This document shows positions 7,157 to 9,752 of a stretch of DNA of 9,752 nt, piece by piece. Position 1 is the first letter of the stretch; every line of letters starts with the position of its first letter. Made by a program: the position numbers and the translations under genes. Under the pieces are notes generated by a model. It was not told the DNA's origin. It worked only from the letters and a program-made list of their open reading frames with translations, and ran no database searches. This DNA is from Flavobacteriales bacterium UBA958 (GTDB lineage: Bacteria > Bacteroidota > Bacteroidia > Flavobacteriales_D > Crocinitomicaceae), in NCBI GenBank assembly GCA_002293045.1, contig DBCM01000103.1, positions 60,767 to 70,518 on the forward strand. Reading direction: 5' to 3'.

Positions 7157-7269
7157 GTGCTTAATACTTTTTTAACGCAGTGTTATTCCTAAGGTTCACT
7201 AATAACAATAAACCGATAATATTTAACTAATAGAAAGCTAAGAAAGTAAAAGGAACTTTGCTCTCTAAA
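7157..7269 (+). promoter_or_regulatory. Spacer presumed to hold the promoter of the second gene
   Basis: With a strong terminator just upstream, the gene at 7270 should have its own promoter here. The best partial minus-7 match is TACTTTTT at 7165-7172 (TAnnTTTG with the last base wrong), but its minus-33 region would fall inside the terminator. GAACTTTG at 7253-7260 also matches seven of eight positions but would leave almost no leader. An AAAAGGAA sequence at 7248-7255 is about 15 bases before the ATG, rather far for a ribosome-binding site. No motif here is decisive. Confidence 0.3.
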
Positions 7270-9752
7270 ATGTTTAATATGAAAAAGTTAGTTGTTATTT
7301 TTACGTTCATCACTGCAGCGTTCTCAAATGAATTCTTAGGTCAGAACACATTAGCGGGGTGGAATTATAACACCATCTTGGGTGCCCCTGCTGCCCCATT
7401 AGCAGACGTTGGAACTGGAACCTCCAATGTGGTTGGATCCATGGTAGTCGCTTCAGCAGCCACAGGAATGGACCCCATCATAAACAATGGTTGTGGGAGT
7501 CAGAATGGAACGAATCCGGGAGCATGGTCATTTTCAGCTACGCCTGGAGCCTTAAATGAAAGTTCTGGTGTTCAGTATATGGCCTCTACTCTAGGAAGTT
7601 CAAACATAACATTTACGTGGGATCAACGATGTTCAAATACCGCGACGAATACGATGCGCGTAAAATATACCACTGATGGATCAACATGGAACGATTTTAT
7701 CATGACACCATCGAATACAACGTATTGTAATGGGACAATAAATGCAAATGGGTGCTTTGAAAACAGTGCTGCAGGAGATCAATACCGAAGAGTTTCATTG
7801 GATTTTTCTGCGATCTCAGCGGTTAATAATAACCCTAATTTTGGAGTTCAAATACTTGCTTCTCACTATCAAGCAACGGGTCAGTTTCGACAAACAAGTA
7901 ATGCTTTAAACGTTGCAACAGGTGGTACATGGAGGTTTGATAATGTCAAAATTGAAGGACGAGCCAATGTTTCGATAGCATCCGCGAGCAATTTCGCTCA
8001 ATACAATGAAAATATTGGAGTAATTAATGTACCAATCACAGTTTCAAATGCAAACAACAGCACCATTGATCTTACCTTTTCGCTATCCACATATTCCGAT
8101 GCAAGTCCAAACCTTGACTACACTTGGACCAATACGTTAACAATTCCAGCCAATACGAATGGGGTGACTAATTTATCAATAACCATCATTGATGACGCAC
8201 TCGCTGAAAATGCCGAACGAATCATTGTTAAAATCTCAAGTGGTTTGAATGCACTAATATCGTCAACGAATAATTACCAGATTATCTTCATTAAAGACAA
8301 TGATTATCAAGCACCAACACCTACCAATGAGCTTAATTTAAACCTACTCACCTCTTTTTCTAATGGGGCAGCTGGGTCAAATTCAGCGGAAATTGTAAGT
8401 TTTGATCCTGATGTTGATCGTCTGTACATTGCGAACAGTGCAGCCGCGAAATTAGACATCGTTAATTTTAGCAACCCAGCTTCCCCTGTTATAATCAACT
8501 CCGTTTCATTGACAGCCTATGGAAATATCAATTCAGTTGTGGCTCACGACAGCATAGTGGCCTTGGCAATAGAGGCAGTTCCTGCACAAAATAACGGTTC
8601 GGTGGTTTTCTTGGATTACAACGGAAATTTTATTAATCAAGTAACCGTTGGCGCAATGCCGGATATGATAATCTTTAATAAGAACTTCACCAAGATACTA
8701 ACTGCGAATGAAGGTGAACCGGATGCTACAAACACGATAGATCCAGAAGGCTCTGTTTCGGTTATTGATTTGACCCCGGGCTATGCGAACCTTACAAATG
8801 CGAATGTTACAAACATCGGATTTACAGCATACAACGGACAGTCTGCGGCCTTGATTGCACAGGGAATTCGTATATTTTCCACCAGTGCAAGTGTGGCTCA
8901 GGATTTAGAACCAGAATATATTGCAATCTCTGATGATAACACCAAGGCTTATGTCACCTTGCAAGAGAATAACGCAATGCTTACAATTGACCTTACAACT
9001 AATTCAATTACCTCATTTGTAGCATTAGGATACGGGGCATACGATGCCCTCAGTGGAAATGCATTGGATGCCTCTGACCAAAGTGGTGCTGTACTGATAA
9101 CTGGAAATATACCGGTAAAGGCAGCATATATGCCTGATGCCATAGATTTTTACTCCACTGGTGGCACAGGTTACTTGGTAATGGCAAACGAAGGAGATTC
9201 TCGTGAATTCGGTTCCGTTATTGACGCAAATAGAATTTCCTCAAGCACGTTTAATAATGTGTTAGACGCAACTGCATTCCCAGACCAAGCGATTCTTAGA
9301 AACAACAAGTTTCTCGGAAGATTATCGGCGCTCAAATACAGTGGCGATACAGATGGAGACGGTGATTATGATGAATTACACATCATGGGTGGTAGATCGT
9401 TTACCATACGAAATGCCTCTACCGGTGCCGTTGTCTTTGACTCCAAATCACTAATTGAACAAATCATAGCCAATCACCCAACATTTGGCGCCATTTTCAA
9501 TGCTTCAAACAGTACCGGTGCACCTTCATTAAAAAACCGAAGTGATGACAAAGGTCCTGAACCGGAAGGAATTAAGATTGCTCAAATTAATGGAAAGACG
9601 TATGCCTTTGTCGCGTTGGAGCGAATTGGTGGTGCAATGATGTTTAATGTGACGAACCCAAACAATCCAATTTATGTCGGTTATGCAAACAACCGGTCAA
9701 CTACCCTTTCTGGACCAGACCTTGGTGCTGAAGGAATTATTTATATTTCAGC
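7270..9752 (+). CDS. Choice-of-anchor I family exported protein with Calx-beta-like domain (3' partial)
   Basis: The frame stays open from ATG 7270 to the window end, giving 827 complete codons and no stop. In-frame TAG at 7231-7233 limits upstream starts; ATG 7279 (MKKLVVIF) is an equally plausible start. A signal peptide covers residues 1-24 with likely cleavage at FLG/Q. Residues about 26-230 look like a beta-sandwich (AGWNYN at the start, WRFDNVKIEG at the end). Residues about 231-344 resemble a Calx-beta domain (IIDDALAENAERIIVKIS, closing with IKDND). From about 355 onward lies the choice-of-anchor I region, propeller-like, with ANEGEP (479-484), LEPEY (546-550), MANEGDSREFGSVIDANR (638-655), an acidic DTDGDGDYDE loop (693-702) that could bind calcium, and GPEPEG (762-767). 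Family members are exported and carry varied C-terminal anchors; a T9SS domain is expected beyond the window but not seen. Substrate and function are unknown. Confidence 0.93.
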   Translation, partial: MFNMKKLVVIFTFITAAFSNEFLGQNTLAGWNYNTILGAPAAPLADVGTGTSNVVGSMVVASAATGMDPIINNGCGSQNGTNPGAWSFSATPGALNESSGVQYMASTLGSSNITFTWDQRCSNTATNTMRVKYTTDGSTWNDFIMTPSNTTYCNGTINANGCFENSAAGDQYRRVSLDFSAISAVNNNPNFGVQILASHYQATGQFRQTSNALNVATGGTWRFDNVKIEGRANVSIASASNFAQYNENIGVINVPITVSNANNSTIDLTFSLSTYSDASPNLDYTWTNTLTIPANTNGVTNLSITIIDDALAENAERIIVKISSGLNALISSTNNYQIIFIKDNDYQAPTPTNELNLNLLTSFSNGAAGSNSAEIVSFDPDVDRLYIANSAAAKLDIVNFSNPASPVIINSVSLTAYGNINSVVAHDSIVALAIEAVPAQNNGSVVFLDYNGNFINQVTVGAMPDMIIFNKNFTKILTANEGEPDATNTIDPEGSVSVIDLTPGYANLTNANVTNIGFTAYNGQSAALIAQGIRIFSTSASVAQDLEPEYIAISDDNTKAYVTLQENNAMLTIDLTTNSITSFVALGYGAYDALSGNALDASDQSGAVLITGNIPVKAAYMPDAIDFYSTGGTGYLVMANEGDSREFGSVIDANRISSSTFNNVLDATAFPDQAILRNNKFLGRLSALKYSGDTDGDGDYDELHIMGGRSFTIRNASTGAVVFDSKSLIEQIIANHPTFGAIFNASNSTGAPSLKNRSDDKGPEPEGIKIAQINGKTYAFVALERIGGAMMFNVTNPNNPIYVGYANNRSTTLSGPDLGAEGIIYIS

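Noticed and set aside
7253..7260. GAACTTTG as the minus-7 promoter element of the second gene
   Set aside because: It ends ten bases before the ATG, leaving almost no leader, and no TTG lies at the expected minus-33 distance.
8307..9143. Short reverse-strand open frames within the second gene
   Set aside because: The plus-strand frame shows continuous family motifs and a signal peptide; the reverse frames have no recognisable domains.

Overview
The window reads as Bacteroidota DNA, most likely a member of Flavobacteriales. The clearest sign is that the large first gene ends in a type IX secretion system (T9SS) type A sorting domain, a system confined to this phylum and its close relatives. 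It is built from Ig-like modules of the kind associated with such C-terminal domains. The spacers are AT-rich, Shine-Dalgarno sequences are weak or badly spaced, and the second gene encodes a protein of the choice-of-anchor I type. The genus cannot be fixed from this sequence.

Layout. Positions 1-141 may hold the last codons of an upstream plus-strand gene (stop at 50-52) and a 30-codon small ORF (49-141) joined to it by an ATGA overlap; both are tentative. Positions 142-294 are an AT-rich leader. Positions 295-7110 encode one 2271-residue secreted mosaic protein. Positions 7131-7156 are a perfect hairpin terminator with a UUCG loop. Positions 7157-7269 are the spacer that should carry the next promoter. 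From 7270 to the end of the window runs a second exported protein, cut off by the window edge before its stop.

The first protein has a regular plan: signal peptide; Ig1 carrying a propeller-like insert; a three-module block (Ig2 carrying a glycine-rich insert, plain Ig3, Ig4 carrying a second type of glycine-rich insert); the same block again (Ig5, Ig6, Ig7) exactly 810 residues further on; three Ig/PKD-like modules of 70-residue period; and the T9SS sorting domain. All five inserts sit at the same place in the Ig-like module, between the TTTYY strand and the cysteine just before the last strand. The glycine-rich inserts resemble the glycine-rich domain of animal ALK/LTK receptors and related bacterial glycine-rich domains.

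The two main genes are on the same strand but separated by a strong terminator, so they are probably separate transcription units. Both products are predicted to be exported. A surface or adhesion role for the first is inference from architecture. The function of the second family is not established.
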